A stretch of DNA of 64,000 bases from Streptomyces sp. WAC 01529 (GTDB taxonomy: Bacteria; Actinomycetota; Actinomycetes; Streptomycetales; Streptomycetaceae): NCBI RefSeq assembly GCF_003945545.1, contig NZ_CP029617.1, positions 3,917,001 to 3,981,000 of the forward strand, written 5' to 3'. Below the pieces are notes generated by a model, which had not been told where the DNA came from, ran no database searches, and was given only the letters and a program-made list of their open reading frames with translations. Position 1 is the first letter of the stretch. Each line of letters starts with the position of its first letter. Below, in pieces: positions 15,929 through 24,389 of this stretch. The position numbers and the translations under genes were made by a program.

Positions 15929-16275
15929 GGGCCCGGCCACAGCGGCAGTTCTACTTCCGTTTGGCCGGGCACCTTGGCGCCCGCTCCGTGCGCCACCTGC
16001 TCGCCGACATGGGCGCGGCCGAGCTGGCCGAGTGGCGCGCGTATGAGCAGATCACCGGCCCCCTCGGCGGGGCCCGTGGCGATGTCCAGGCCGCCGTCAT
16101 CGCCTCCGCGATCGTTGCGGCCAACCGCGGCAAAGGCCAGCGCATGCCCGCCCTGGCGGACTTCATCCCGCGCTGGGACCGCACACGCGTGCGGAAGACC
16201 CCCGAAGAACTCTTCAAGGCGGCCATGGCCGCGCACACCGCGCTCGGCGGCGAGGTGAACGTCCGGGACAACTGA
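15560..16275 (+). CDS. tail assembly chaperone, -1 frameshift fusion (gpGT-like)
   Basis: Zero-frame codons run from 15560 to AAC 15923-15925; after a -1 slip, translation resumes with CTG at 15925 and continues to TGA 16273-16275, giving about 238 residues. The T-like extension contains FYFRLAGHLGARSVRHLLAD and EWRAYEQITGPLGGARGD, typical of the second chaperone domain that contacts the tail tube. The extension has no good start of its own, so the fusion is the natural reading. The lambda G/GT system is the model. Confidence 0.85.
15919..15970 (+). promoter_or_regulatory. programmed -1 ribosomal frameshift signal
   Basis: Heptamer G GGA AAC at 15919-15925, in the right phase (X XXY YYZ), directly followed by the zero-frame TGA. 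After a 5-nt spacer, GCCCGGCCA (15931-15939) pairs perfectly with TGGCCGGGC (15962-15970) across a 22-nt loop. Heptamer, spacer and stem all match classic -1 frameshift signals. Confidence 0.88.
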
Positions 16276-16297
16276 ATACGCGAGGGGGTGATGGCCT

Positions 16298-18430
16298 GTG
16301 GCCACCCTCGCGAGCATGACGGTGCGCCTGGGCATCGACACCGACCAGCTGCGCGCCGGTGCTGAACGCGCCAAGTCCACCCTGGCCGGGCTGGGCCGGG
16401 CCGTAGCTGGGCTCGGCGTCGGGGTGCCGGTGGCCGCGGCGGTCGCTGCCGGGGTGGGCGGCATGGCCGCCGCGTTCGCCTCGGCTGGTGTGGCGGCGAA
16501 GGCCTTCCAGCTCGCGGCCGGGCCGCAGCTGGAGGCCGTCACCGAGGCGGCCACCCTCGCCGAAGAGGCACAGAAGGCCGCCGCGGCCGGCGCCGAGGAC
16601 GCCGCCGAGAAGCAGAAGGCCTACACCGATTCCCTTGCGGCCATGCCCCCGCACACGCGGGCGATGGCCAAGGAGTTCATCGGCCTCAAGAAGGACCACG
16701 CCGCCTGGTCGGATTCGCTGTCGTCCTCGACGATGCCGGTCTACACCAAGGGCCTGCAGCTCGCCCGGCGTCTGCTGCCGATGCTCACCCCGTTCGTCAA
16801 GGCAGCCTCGAAGGCGTTCGGGGAGTTCATCGACGAGATCGACCGGGGCACCAAGGGCAAGGGCCTGGAGACGTTCGCCCAGTCGATGGCCAAGGTCGCC
16901 GGCCGCAACCTCAAGTCGTTCCTGTTCGGCCTGAAGAACATCGCGGTCGGTATCGGCGGGGTCATCAAGGCGTTCCTTCCGCTGTCCGACGAGATGAGCG
17001 GCGGGTTCGAGGAGTCCACCGCCGCGTTCGCCAAGTGGGGCCAAGGGCTGGAGAAGAGCGAGGGGTTCGCGCAGTTCATCGCCCTGTCCCGGCAGGGCGC
17101 ACAGACGTTGGGCACCCTCGCCCGGGCCGCGCTGAAGCTCGCGGTAGCGCTCGCCCCGCTGATCGGAGTGGCGGCGGCCATCGCGTTGACCCTGGCACGG
17201 ATCATCAACGCGCTGCCTCCGCCGGTGGTGCAGGCCCTGGCCACCGCGATCCTGGTCGCGGTCGTCGCGTTCAAGGCGTTCAAGGCCGCCTCGGCGGCGG
17301 TCGATACCGCCTCGGCCCTGATGAACTCCCGGCTGGGCCAGCTCGCCCGCCGCTATCTGGCCACCGCTGCGACCAGCGTGAAGGCCGCCGCGCGGATCGC
17401 GGCCACCGCCGTCGTCAGCGCGGCGCGCGCGGCCGCGGCCTGGGCCATGGCCGCGGCCCGGATGGCCGCCACCTGGCTCGTGCAGATCATCCGCGTCGCT
17501 GCGGTCACGGCCGCCCAGTTCGTGGTGATGGCCGCGCGAGCGATCGCGTGGGCGGCGGTGATGGCCGCTCAGTGGCTGATTGCGATGGGCCCGATCGGCT
17601 GGGCCATCGCAGCCGTGATCGGCCTGGCCGCTTTGGTGATCGCCAACTGGGACGCCGTGAAGCAGGGGACCAGCACGGCCTGGAACGCCGTCTCGGGCGC
17701 CGTGCGGGGGGCTGTGAACCAGGTCCTCGCCGGGGTGCGGTGGCTGGCTCAGACCCCGGGCTGGGTCGGCGGCTGGTTCGGCAACATGAAGGACCGGGCC
17801 ATCGGCAAGGCCATGGAACTGCTGGTCTGGGTGCGGGGATTCCCGGGCCGTGCCCGCTCCGCCCTGTCTGGCCTGGGCGGCGTTTTGCGCACGTCCGCGA
17901 CCAACTCGTTCAACGGCTTCAAGGCGGCCGCCGTCAACCGGGCCGCGGCCTTCCTCTCCTGGGCGCGCGGCATGCCTGACCGCATCTCACGGGCAATCGG
18001 CTCCCTGAAAGATCTCCTCATCGACAAAGGCAAGGATGTCGTGCGCGGCCTGTGGCGGGGCATCAAGTCCATGGGCTCGTGGCTGAAGGACACGCTCATC
18101 GGCTGGGCCAAGGACATCATTCCCGGCCCGATCGCCGACGCCCTGGACATCGGCAGCCCCTCCAAGGTCATGGCGAACGAGGTCGGGCGGTGGCTGCCGC
18201 CCGGCATCGTCGAGGGCGCCGAGGACGCCCAGCCCGCCATGCAGCGCTCGCTGCGCGGCCTGGTCGACGTGCCCGGCCTGACCTCCATGCGGCGTACTCC
18301 CGCCAGCGGCGGCGCCTCGCAGAGCGTCAAAGTGCTGATCGAGCTGGCCGGGCCCGCGGACATGAAGCGTCTGATCTCACGCATCGTCCAGCTCGATGGC
18401 GGAGGCAGCGTGCAGAAGGCCTTCGGGTGA
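16298..18430 (+). CDS. tape measure protein
   Basis: 710 residues from GTG 16298, preceded by GAGGGGG. The opening VRLGIDTDQLRAGAERAKSTLAGLG is the conserved start of actinophage tape measures. Several hydrophobic segments follow (about residues 27-67, 278-305, 320-345 and 412-450), consistent with membrane-channel formation at DNA injection. The C-terminal block LRGAWRGIKSMG-like plus GPIADALDIGSPSKVMANEVGRW is a hallmark of the family. Length sets tail length; at roughly 1.5 angstrom per residue the tail should be near 100 nm, an estimate from general phage knowledge. Apparently intact. Confidence 0.93.
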   Translation: MATLASMTVRLGIDTDQLRAGAERAKSTLAGLGRAVAGLGVGVPVAAAVAAGVGGMAAAFASAGVAAKAFQLAAGPQLEAVTEAATLAEEAQKAAAAGAEDAAEKQKAYTDSLAAMPPHTRAMAKEFIGLKKDHAAWSDSLSSSTMPVYTKGLQLARRLLPMLTPFVKAASKAFGEFIDEIDRGTKGKGLETFAQSMAKVAGRNLKSFLFGLKNIAVGIGGVIKAFLPLSDEMSGGFEESTAAFAKWGQGLEKSEGFAQFIALSRQGAQTLGTLARAALKLAVALAPLIGVAAAIALTLARIINALPPPVVQALATAILVAVVAFKAFKAASAAVDTASALMNSRLGQLARRYLATAATSVKAAARIAATAVVSAARAAAAWAMAAARMAATWLVQIIRVAAVTAAQFVVMAARAIAWAAVMAAQWLIAMGPIGWAIAAVIGLAALVIANWDAVKQGTSTAWNAVSGAVRGAVNQVLAGVRWLAQTPGWVGGWFGNMKDRAIGKAMELLVWVRGFPGRARSALSGLGGVLRTSATNSFNGFKAAAVNRAAAFLSWARGMPDRISRAIGSLKDLLIDKGKDVVRGLWRGIKSMGSWLKDTLIGWAKDIIPGPIADALDIGSPSKVMANEVGRWLPPGIVEGAEDAQPAMQRSLRGLVDVPGLTSMRRTPASGGASQSVKVLIELAGPADMKRLISRIVQLDGGGSVQKAFG

Positions 18431-18449
18431 CCAGGGAAGGAGACACCTG

Positions 18450-19829
18450 ATGGCGTGGCCCAAGACGCCGTTGAGGATCCGCACCGAGCTGCTGATCGGC
18501 GGCACCTGGGTGGACATCAGCGCCCACGTCCTGAACCGGCAGACGGTACAGGTCAGCTGGGGACGGACCGACTGGTCCTCACAGGTCTCCCACTCCAAGT
18601 GCCCGCTGGCGATCAACAACCGCGATGGGCGGTACAGCGACGACAACCCGCACAGCCCCTACTACGGGCTGCTCGGGCAGAACACCCCCATCCGGCAGAC
18701 GGTCACCACGCCCGCCGGCCTCGAGGTCTACCGGTTCCACATGGAAGTCCCCGAGTGGCCGCAGCGCTGGGACCTGTCCGGCCGCGACGTGTACGTGCCG
18801 ATCGAGTGCGCGGGCATCCTGCGCCGCCTGGGCCAAGGCGCGAAGCCACTGCGCGACAGCCTGCGCCGGCACATCGACCGCGGGCGGCCGCTGGCCTACT
18901 GGCCGCTGACCGACGGCGAGGACGCCCGGCACGGCACCGAGATCATCCAGGGCAGCCAGCCCATGCGCGCGATCGGCGAGGCCGGATCCTTCTACCAGGG
19001 ACAGCCGAACTGGGGGAAGGGCTCACTCGCCCCGTGGCTTGAGCCGGTGGTGGAACTGCCGCAGGAAACCATCGGCCTGATCACCGCCTATGTGCCGCCC
19101 CGGACGGTCACCGCATGGTCGGTCGACCATGTCCTGTCCAGCCCCGGGCCCGGCAACGTCACCCAGCTGAACGTCTTCGACAACGGCGCCCGCTCCTCCA
19201 CAGTGCCGCAGGTGGAATGGGACGTAGTGGAGTGGGGCTCAGGCGGTTTCAACGAAGTGCAGCTGCGCATCGTCGAGCGCCTCGAAGACTCCTCCTCCAC
19301 TGCGCTCCTGGCCACCGTCAGCAACCCGGGCATCTACGACGGAGGCGCCCACCATGTGCGGCTCACCGTCGCGGCGAACGGCAGCGGCCTGGCATGGACG
19401 CTGTACATCGACGGCGTATCCGTGGCCAGCGGCACCCGCGCCACGGGCTTTCAGCCGGTGGGCAGGATCACCTACCGGTGGGGCACGGTCGAGGGCGGCG
19501 GCGTCAAGACCAGCCCCGTCGGACTGGGGCACCTCACCTACTGGGACCAGAACGCGCCCGCCGCGGCCGCCACCTGGCGCGCCGTGCAAGGCCATGTGCG
19601 GGAGCTGGCCGGGCGGCGTATCGAGCGGCTGTGTGCCGAGCACGGCGTGACCTTGCAGGTCCACGGAAACCTCGACCACACCCCGCCCATGGGGCCGCAG
19701 CGACCCGCCCGTTTCCTCGATGCGCTGGACGCGGCCGCCACCGTCGACGGCGGGGTCGTTCACGAAGCCCGGAACCAGTTCGCCCTGGCCTACCGGACCC
19801 GCCGCTCGAAGTACAACCAGGGGATATGA
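18450..19829 (+). CDS. distal tail/minor tail protein, N-terminal part of a split gene, with LamG-like domain
   Basis: 459 residues from ATG 18450 (RBS AAGGAG). The opening WPKTPLRIRTELLIGGTWVDIS and QVSWGRTDWSSQVSHSKCPLAINNRDGRYS are typical of actinophage minor tail proteins. Residues about 150-390 include a concanavalin/LamG-like beta-sandwich (LAYWPLTDGEDA ... SGLAWTLYIDGVSVASGTR). The protein then stops abruptly after LAYRTRRSKYNQ with GI. In relatives I know, the chain continues straight on; here that continuation (ALNYAAGHISAPFEP...) appears at residue ~415 of the next protein, behind a PhoD domain. So this is the N-terminal half of a split tail gene. Confidence 0.85.
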   Translation: MAWPKTPLRIRTELLIGGTWVDISAHVLNRQTVQVSWGRTDWSSQVSHSKCPLAINNRDGRYSDDNPHSPYYGLLGQNTPIRQTVTTPAGLEVYRFHMEVPEWPQRWDLSGRDVYVPIECAGILRRLGQGAKPLRDSLRRHIDRGRPLAYWPLTDGEDARHGTEIIQGSQPMRAIGEAGSFYQGQPNWGKGSLAPWLEPVVELPQETIGLITAYVPPRTVTAWSVDHVLSSPGPGNVTQLNVFDNGARSSTVPQVEWDVVEWGSGGFNEVQLRIVERLEDSSSTALLATVSNPGIYDGGAHHVRLTVAANGSGLAWTLYIDGVSVASGTRATGFQPVGRITYRWGTVEGGGVKTSPVGLGHLTYWDQNAPAAAATWRAVQGHVRELAGRRIERLCAEHGVTLQVHGNLDHTPPMGPQRPARFLDALDAAATVDGGVVHEARNQFALAYRTRRSKYNQGI

Positions 19830-19839
19830 GGGGGCCGCT

Positions 19840-22536
19840 ATGGCGCTGAATGTGTGCTCGGTATGGATCGGCGCGACCACCGCGACCACCGCCCGCGTCA
19901 AGGCCCGGCTGACGGTTGCGGGTTCGGGCACGCTGCTGGTCGCCGACAACGAGGCCATGAGCGGGCCCGTCGTCATCGGACCGGTTGCCTCCGGCGGGGA
20001 CAACGTCCTCACCTTCGACGTGACGGACTTGGAGGCAGGCGCCCAGTACTGGGTCCTCGTCGACGACGGGGCGCTGAATGTCTCGTTCAAGGCCACGTTC
20101 CGCACCCACCCCGGCGCGGTCGGCGAACCGCTGTCGTACATCTTCGGCGCGGCCGGGGACGCGGGCCTGACCGGCGACGGTGACGACAGTTACATCACCA
20201 GCGCAGTCAGCAACAACCCCGTCTTCGACACCATGCGCGCTCAGGCCGCCGCCGAGCAGTGGTCCTGGTTCTCCCACCTCGGGGACCTGCACTACCGCAA
20301 CATCGCCACCAACAGCCCGGCAAGTTTCCGCACCGCCTACTTCGAGAACATGAACTACGGCCCGGTCGTGGGCCCCTTCCGCCAGGGCGACTTCTTCCGC
20401 TCCGTGGCGAGCACCTATGTGTGGGACGACCACGACTTCGGGCCCAACAACTCCGACCGCACCAGCGCCTCCAGGCCTGCCGCGCAGCAGGTCTACCGCG
20501 AGTGGGTGCCGCACTACCCGCTTCCCGACCCGGCGGGCATCTACCAGTCCTGGCAGGTGGGCCGCGTCCTGTACATCGCCAGCGATGTGCGGTCCTTCCG
20601 CGACCCCAACAGTGACCCGCTGACGCCGTCCAAGACGATGCTCGGCACCGCCCAGAAGGCGTGGATGGAGACCCTTCTCACCACCACGTCCGCCAAGGCT
20701 CTGGTGTGGCAGTGCCCGTCCCGCTGGGTGGGTGGCGATGACACATGGAACTCGTTCCCGCACGAGCGGGCCGAGATGATCCAGTTCCTGGGGGACACGG
20801 GCTGGCTCGATCGCATGGTCTTCATGACGGCGGACATGCACGCCACCTCGATCTGCTCCGGACCGAACAACCCGCACGGCTCCTTCCCGATGTTCATGTT
20901 CGCCTCCTTGGACGCGGGCGCCTGGTCCACGGGCCCGGAGTACGACATCGGATCGGTCGCCGGCCGCCGCCAGTACGGCACCCTGCGCGTGACCGACAAC
21001 GGGCACACCATCGCCCTGACCGGCACCGGCTACCAGGACGGCTCTGTCCTGATGAGTCACACCGCCTACCTGCACGTCGGCACGCCCGTGCTCGCCCTGA
21101 ACTACGCCGCCGGGCACATCAGCGCGCCTTTCGAGCCCACCAAGGACGACCAGGGGCTGCGCAACGAGGTCACCGCCAAGCGCGAGGGGGGCGGCGAATA
21201 CACCTACGCGCTCACCGAGGGCGCCCGCTCCGTGCAGGATCCGCCCCACGGTGCCGGCCTCTACGACGACTCGATCAGCCTGGAGGTCGCCAACGACGAC
21301 CAGCTGCCCGACCAGGCCGCCTGGCGCGTCCATCTGGGCACCGTCCCCCAGGCCCGTTACCCCACCGTCCACGTCGACCTGGCCGCCAACCCCGACTTGG
21401 CCGACGACGTCACCAGCCTCTACCTCGGCGACCGGGCCACCATCTCCACCCCGCCCCCGTGGCTGCCCCCGGACCCCATCCAGCTCATCGCCGAGGGCGG
21501 GACGGAGACCTACGCGCTGGAGCGCTGGAGTATGGAGGTCACCGCCTCCCCAGGCTCAGCGTGGACGGTTGCCCAGCTGCCGCCCGGGGACGCCTCGACC
21601 GCGGGCCCCGACCGGCCCAACCGGCTCGACACCTCCGGAAGCCACCTGCTCGCGGACGTCACGAGCACCGCCACCGAGCTGCTCGTGCACACCCCGCAGG
21701 ACGCGCTGCAAGGCCATGCCCCCTGGATCAACTCCGAGGGCCTGACCGGGGTCCACCCGACCCACTTCCCCCTCGATCTGCGGCTCGGCGGGGAAGTCGT
21801 GCGCGCTGTCCTCATCAAGCCGCTCGGCTACGACACCTTCACCCGCACCGTGGCCGCGGGCAGCTGGGGCACCAGCACCGGCGGGCAGGCGTGGACGCTG
21901 GCAGGCGGCACCGCCTCCGAGCGGTCGGTCAACGGCTCGCGCGGCCTGGTCGCCATGCCGTCCTCGCCCTCAAGCGTGCGCTTCCAGGTCCTGCCCACGG
22001 CCGTGGGCGACTGCGAGATCCGGGCCCGCCTGTCGCTCGACCAGCTGGCCGCCGGGGCGAGCATCGTGCCCGGCATCCTGCTCCGCTACGTCGACACCGC
22101 CAACTTCTACCGGGCGCGCCTGCACTTCCACACCACATCGGGCCAGCTGTTCGCCTCCGTCACGCGGGACACGACACAGGTCGGCGGAACCCCTCAGATC
22201 CCCTACACCTACACCGCAGGCGCCGAGTTCGAGCTGCGCGTGCGGCTGATCGGGCAGCGCGTCCTGATGCGGGTCTGGCCGGTCGGCATCCCCGAGCCCG
22301 CACGGTGGCACCACGACGTCACCATCACCACGAACCCGATCGCCGCCGGACAGGTGGGGACCACGGTGTCCGCCTTCGCGGGGAACACCAACGTCAACCC
22401 CGTGGTGTCCGTCGACAACTTCGAGGTCATCACCCCGCAGCGCATCACGGTCACCCGCAGCATCAACACCGTGACCAAGGCGCAGACCGCCGGGACCGCC
22501 ATCGCGCTCGCCCAGCCCGCCATCGTCGCTCTCTAG
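19840..22536 (+). CDS. chimeric tail protein: PhoD-like metallophosphoesterase fused to C-terminal half of minor tail protein
   Basis: 898 residues from ATG 19840, RBS GAGGGGG overlapping the upstream stop. Residues 1-90 form a beta-sandwich like the PhoD N-terminal domain. Residues ~98-370 carry PhoD-type motifs: GDAG (Asp107), HLGDLHYR (Asp149), WDDHDFGPNN (Asp196, Asp197, His198), DVRSFRDP (Asp249) and TADMHAT (Asp332, His334). From ~414 the sequence becomes a siphovirus tail protein (ALNYAAGHISAPFEPTKDDQ, YDDSISLEVANDDQLPDQ, AAWRVHLGT) and ends with a second concanavalin-like domain (~645-870). PhoD of Bacillus hydrolyses phosphodiesters in wall teichoic acid, so this may be a tail-borne envelope hydrolase; activity is inferred. 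Confidence 0.85.
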   Translation: MALNVCSVWIGATTATTARVKARLTVAGSGTLLVADNEAMSGPVVIGPVASGGDNVLTFDVTDLEAGAQYWVLVDDGALNVSFKATFRTHPGAVGEPLSYIFGAAGDAGLTGDGDDSYITSAVSNNPVFDTMRAQAAAEQWSWFSHLGDLHYRNIATNSPASFRTAYFENMNYGPVVGPFRQGDFFRSVASTYVWDDHDFGPNNSDRTSASRPAAQQVYREWVPHYPLPDPAGIYQSWQVGRVLYIASDVRSFRDPNSDPLTPSKTMLGTAQKAWMETLLTTTSAKALVWQCPSRWVGGDDTWNSFPHERAEMIQFLGDTGWLDRMVFMTADMHATSICSGPNNPHGSFPMFMFASLDAGAWSTGPEYDIGSVAGRRQYGTLRVTDNGHTIALTGTGYQDGSVLMSHTAYLHVGTPVLALNYAAGHISAPFEPTKDDQGLRNEVTAKREGGGEYTYALTEGARSVQDPPHGAGLYDDSISLEVANDDQLPDQAAWRVHLGTVPQARYPTVHVDLAANPDLADDVTSLYLGDRATISTPPPWLPPDPIQLIAEGGTETYALERWSMEVTASPGSAWTVAQLPPGDASTAGPDRPNRLDTSGSHLLADVTSTATELLVHTPQDALQGHAPWINSEGLTGVHPTHFPLDLRLGGEVVRAVLIKPLGYDTFTRTVAAGSWGTSTGGQAWTLAGGTASERSVNGSRGLVAMPSSPSSVRFQVLPTAVGDCEIRARLSLDQLAAGASIVPGILLRYVDTANFYRARLHFHTTSGQLFASVTRDTTQVGGTPQIPYTYTAGAEFELRVRLIGQRVLMRVWPVGIPEPARWHHDVTITTNPIAAGQVGTTVSAFAGNTNVNPVVSVDNFEVITPQRITVTRSINTVTKAQTAGTAIALAQPAIVAL

Positions 22537-22545
22537 GAGGCCGCG

Positions 22546-23076
22546 TTGTCCTTCCCCCAGTGGTTCGCCGGGCAGGTCATGGTGGCCGACGCCCTCAACG
22601 CCCGCCATCCCAGGCTGGTGCAGCAGGAGAACGACCAGACCGTCACCAGCTCGGTTACCCCGGTCAACTCCGAGATCGTGTTCACGCCTGACCCGAACGC
22701 CACGTACTTGTACTGGCTGTGGATCAGCTACTCGGCCACGACCGCCAACGGGTTTCGCTGGCAGTGGCTCGCCAACGGCGCCACCTTCTGCTCCTTCACC
22801 CAGTCCATCTCCAGCCCCGGCGCAAGCGGCACCGCGAACACCGCCCAGTCCGTGAACTTCAGGCGGCCGGCCAACACCACCGGCCGCCTCGCGGGCGGCT
22901 CCGACGCCACCTCACCCCCGGCCAACTTCCACAGCGCCTACGACCAAGGCACCTTCACCACCGACGGCACGAACAGCTCGGTGACCCTCCAGTTCGCCCA
23001 GGCCGTCTCCCACGCCAACCAGACCATCCTGCGCGGCGGCAACCAGACCCGCATCGTCTACCAGCGCATCGGCTAA
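22546..23076 (+). CDS. tail fibre/receptor-binding candidate
   Basis: 176 residues starting at TTG 22546, chosen because AGGAGG lies 5 bases upstream. The opening PQWFAGQVMVADALNARHPRLVQQENDQTVTSS is the typical start of small actinophage fibre proteins (a short helix that attaches to the baseplate). The rest is beta-rich and Asn/Ser/Thr-rich (FTPDPNATYLYWLWISYSA...), ending in VYQRIG. It is the last structural gene before the endolysin, where receptor-binding fibres lie. Its strand pattern resembles a jelly-roll head. Receptor unknown. Confidence 0.65.
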   Translation: MSFPQWFAGQVMVADALNARHPRLVQQENDQTVTSSVTPVNSEIVFTPDPNATYLYWLWISYSATTANGFRWQWLANGATFCSFTQSISSPGASGTANTAQSVNFRRPANTTGRLAGGSDATSPPANFHSAYDQGTFTTDGTNSSVTLQFAQAVSHANQTILRGGNQTRIVYQRIG

Positions 23077-23089
23077 CCCACCCTCGCCC

Positions 23090-23118
23090 TCGCCCCGCCG
23101 CCACCTCGGCCGCGGGGC
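23090..23118 (+). terminator. GC-rich hairpin between tail and lysis genes
   Basis: GCCCCGC pairs with GCGGGGC over a ~13-nt loop, followed by TTTGT. It may attenuate read-through from the structural genes into the lysis cassette. Confidence 0.45.
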
Positions 23119-23140
23119 TTTGTCACGCCTGGAGGCCTCA

Positions 23141-23935
23141 TTGAAGCTCGTCACCAGATCCCAGTGGGGCGCCCGCCCCTACCGCACACCGAACGGCGCG
23201 ACGCCCTACAGCCGAGCCCGCCGGGGCGTGAAGCTGCACTACCTCGGCACCGCCTACAGCGACCGCCCGCACGAGCGCTGCGACGACTACGTCCGCCAAC
23301 TCCAGGCGCAGCACATGGACGGCAACGGCTGGTCCGACATCGGCTATTCGTTCATCGTCTGCACGCACGGCTTCGTGTACGAGGGCCGCGGCCTGCGCCG
23401 CCGCAACTCGGCGAACGGCGGCACGAGCCTGAACGAGCAGGACTATGCGGTCTGCCTGCTCGTCGGCTCCTCCGGACTCACCGAACCGACTGCCGAGCAG
23501 CTGCACGGCGCCCGCGACGCCATCGAGTACTGCCGCAGGGAAGGACCGGCCGGGACGTGGCTCGGCGGGCACCGCGACGGCTACGCGACCACCTGCCCGG
23601 GGGCCGCGGTGTACGCCTGGGTGCAGAAGGGAGCACCGCGGCCGGGCGGGGACGGCACGCCGGTGCCTGAGTACGAACCGTTCCCGGGCGCCAGCTTCTT
23701 CATGAGCGGGTCAAAGCCCGCCCTCGGCAGGAAGTCCCGGATCTTCACCGCGATGGGCAAACGCCTCGTGGCGGTCGGCTGCGGCCGGTACAAGGTCGGC
23801 CCCGGTCCGGTTCTCGGCCAGGCAGACGTCGACTCCTACGAGGCCTGGCAGAGGAAGTGCGGCTTCACCGGCGCGGACGCGAAGTGGCCGCCCGGCGAGG
23901 CGACGTGGGACCGCCTCAAGGTCCCCAACACCTGA
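23141..23935 (+). CDS. endolysin, N-acetylmuramoyl-L-alanine amidase (PGRP-like)
   Basis: 264 residues from TTG 23141, with GGAGG six bases upstream. The N-terminal ~170 residues form an amidase/PGRP domain: SQWGARP start, GVKLHYLG with His33, the DIGYSFIV block, and GGHRDGYATTCPG with His144 and Cys152. His33, His144 and Cys152 match the zinc ligands of T7 lysozyme, including its His-to-Cys spacing of 8. Residues ~205-260 look like a peptidoglycan-binding domain (YEAWQRKCGFTGADA). It cleaves the MurNAc-L-Ala bond at lysis. No signal peptide, so a holin should release it; membrane protein genes follow. Confidence 0.9.
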   Translation: MKLVTRSQWGARPYRTPNGATPYSRARRGVKLHYLGTAYSDRPHERCDDYVRQLQAQHMDGNGWSDIGYSFIVCTHGFVYEGRGLRRRNSANGGTSLNEQDYAVCLLVGSSGLTEPTAEQLHGARDAIEYCRREGPAGTWLGGHRDGYATTCPGAAVYAWVQKGAPRPGGDGTPVPEYEPFPGASFFMSGSKPALGRKSRIFTAMGKRLVAVGCGRYKVGPGPVLGQADVDSYEAWQRKCGFTGADAKWPPGEATWDRLKVPNT

Positions 23936-23946
23936 AAGGAACGCCG

Positions 23947-24174
23947 ATGAACGACGCCCTGCGTCATCCCGCAACAGAGCACCTGCTCCAGTACTTCACC
24001 AGCGACCACCTCCCCGAGCACCTCGCACGGGTCGCACGCCCCTGTGCGGACCTTGCCGACAAGGTCATTGCCGTGGTGCCGGACGGGCCCGAGCTGACCG
24101 CAGGGCTCCGCAAGCTGCTGGAGGCCAAGGACTGCTTCGTCCGCGCCGCTCTCGACACCACCAAGGAGCCCTAA
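23947..24174 (+). CDS. Acb2/Tad1-hairpin-like small protein (putative cyclic-nucleotide sponge, anti-CBASS/anti-Thoeris)
   Basis: 75 residues from ATG 23947 (RBS AAAGGAA). The pattern is a helical hairpin, LPEHLARVARPCADLADKVI, then VVPDGPELTAGLRKLLEAKD and CFVRAAL. This matches, in my reading, the small family containing Acb2 (consensus-like features: L-P-x-x-L, an A-x-x-I helix, L/V-P-D/N-x-x-E-L/R-T-x-A-L-R-x-L-x-E-A-K-D-A/C-x-x-R-A). Acb2 hexamers sequester cyclic di- and trinucleotide signals of CBASS. Assignment is by pattern without a search; activity is unproven. It lies in the late lysis region, as in other actinophages. Confidence 0.6.
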   Translation: MNDALRHPATEHLLQYFTSDHLPEHLARVARPCADLADKVIAVVPDGPELTAGLRKLLEAKDCFVRAALDTTKEP

Positions 24175-24176
24175 CC

Positions 24177-24389
24177 ATGCGTATCTCCAGCATCGCCAAG
24201 TCGATCGTCGCCGGTGTCGCCGCGGGCTCGGCCGCCGCGGTCGCCGCCACCCAGGACGGCACCCTCGCCACCGGCGAGATCGTCACGATCGTCCTCGCCG
24301 TCCTCGGCGCGTGGGGCATCACCTACGCCGTCCCCAACAAGCCGAGCCCGGTGGTACCGACCCCCCCGTCCGAGCCGACGGTCTTCTGA
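24177..24389 (+). CDS. small membrane protein, holin candidate
   Basis: 70 residues. Two hydrophobic segments: residues ~7-24 (SIVAGVAAGSAAAVAATQ) and ~33-52 (EIVTIVLAVLGAWGITYAVP), then a Pro-rich tail. This matches class II-like holins that follow endolysin genes in Streptomyces phages; the conserved TGEIVTIVLAVLGAWG-type helix is common there. The holin would permit the endolysin to reach the wall. The stop overlaps the ATG of the next membrane protein. Confidence 0.7.
   Translation: MRISSIAKSIVAGVAAGSAAAVAATQDGTLATGEIVTIVLAVLGAWGITYAVPNKPSPVVPTPPSEPTVF

Noticed and set aside
19534..21372. 612-codon minus-strand frame opposite the tail/PhoD genes
   Set aside because: Shadow of the plus-strand PhoD and tail motifs.
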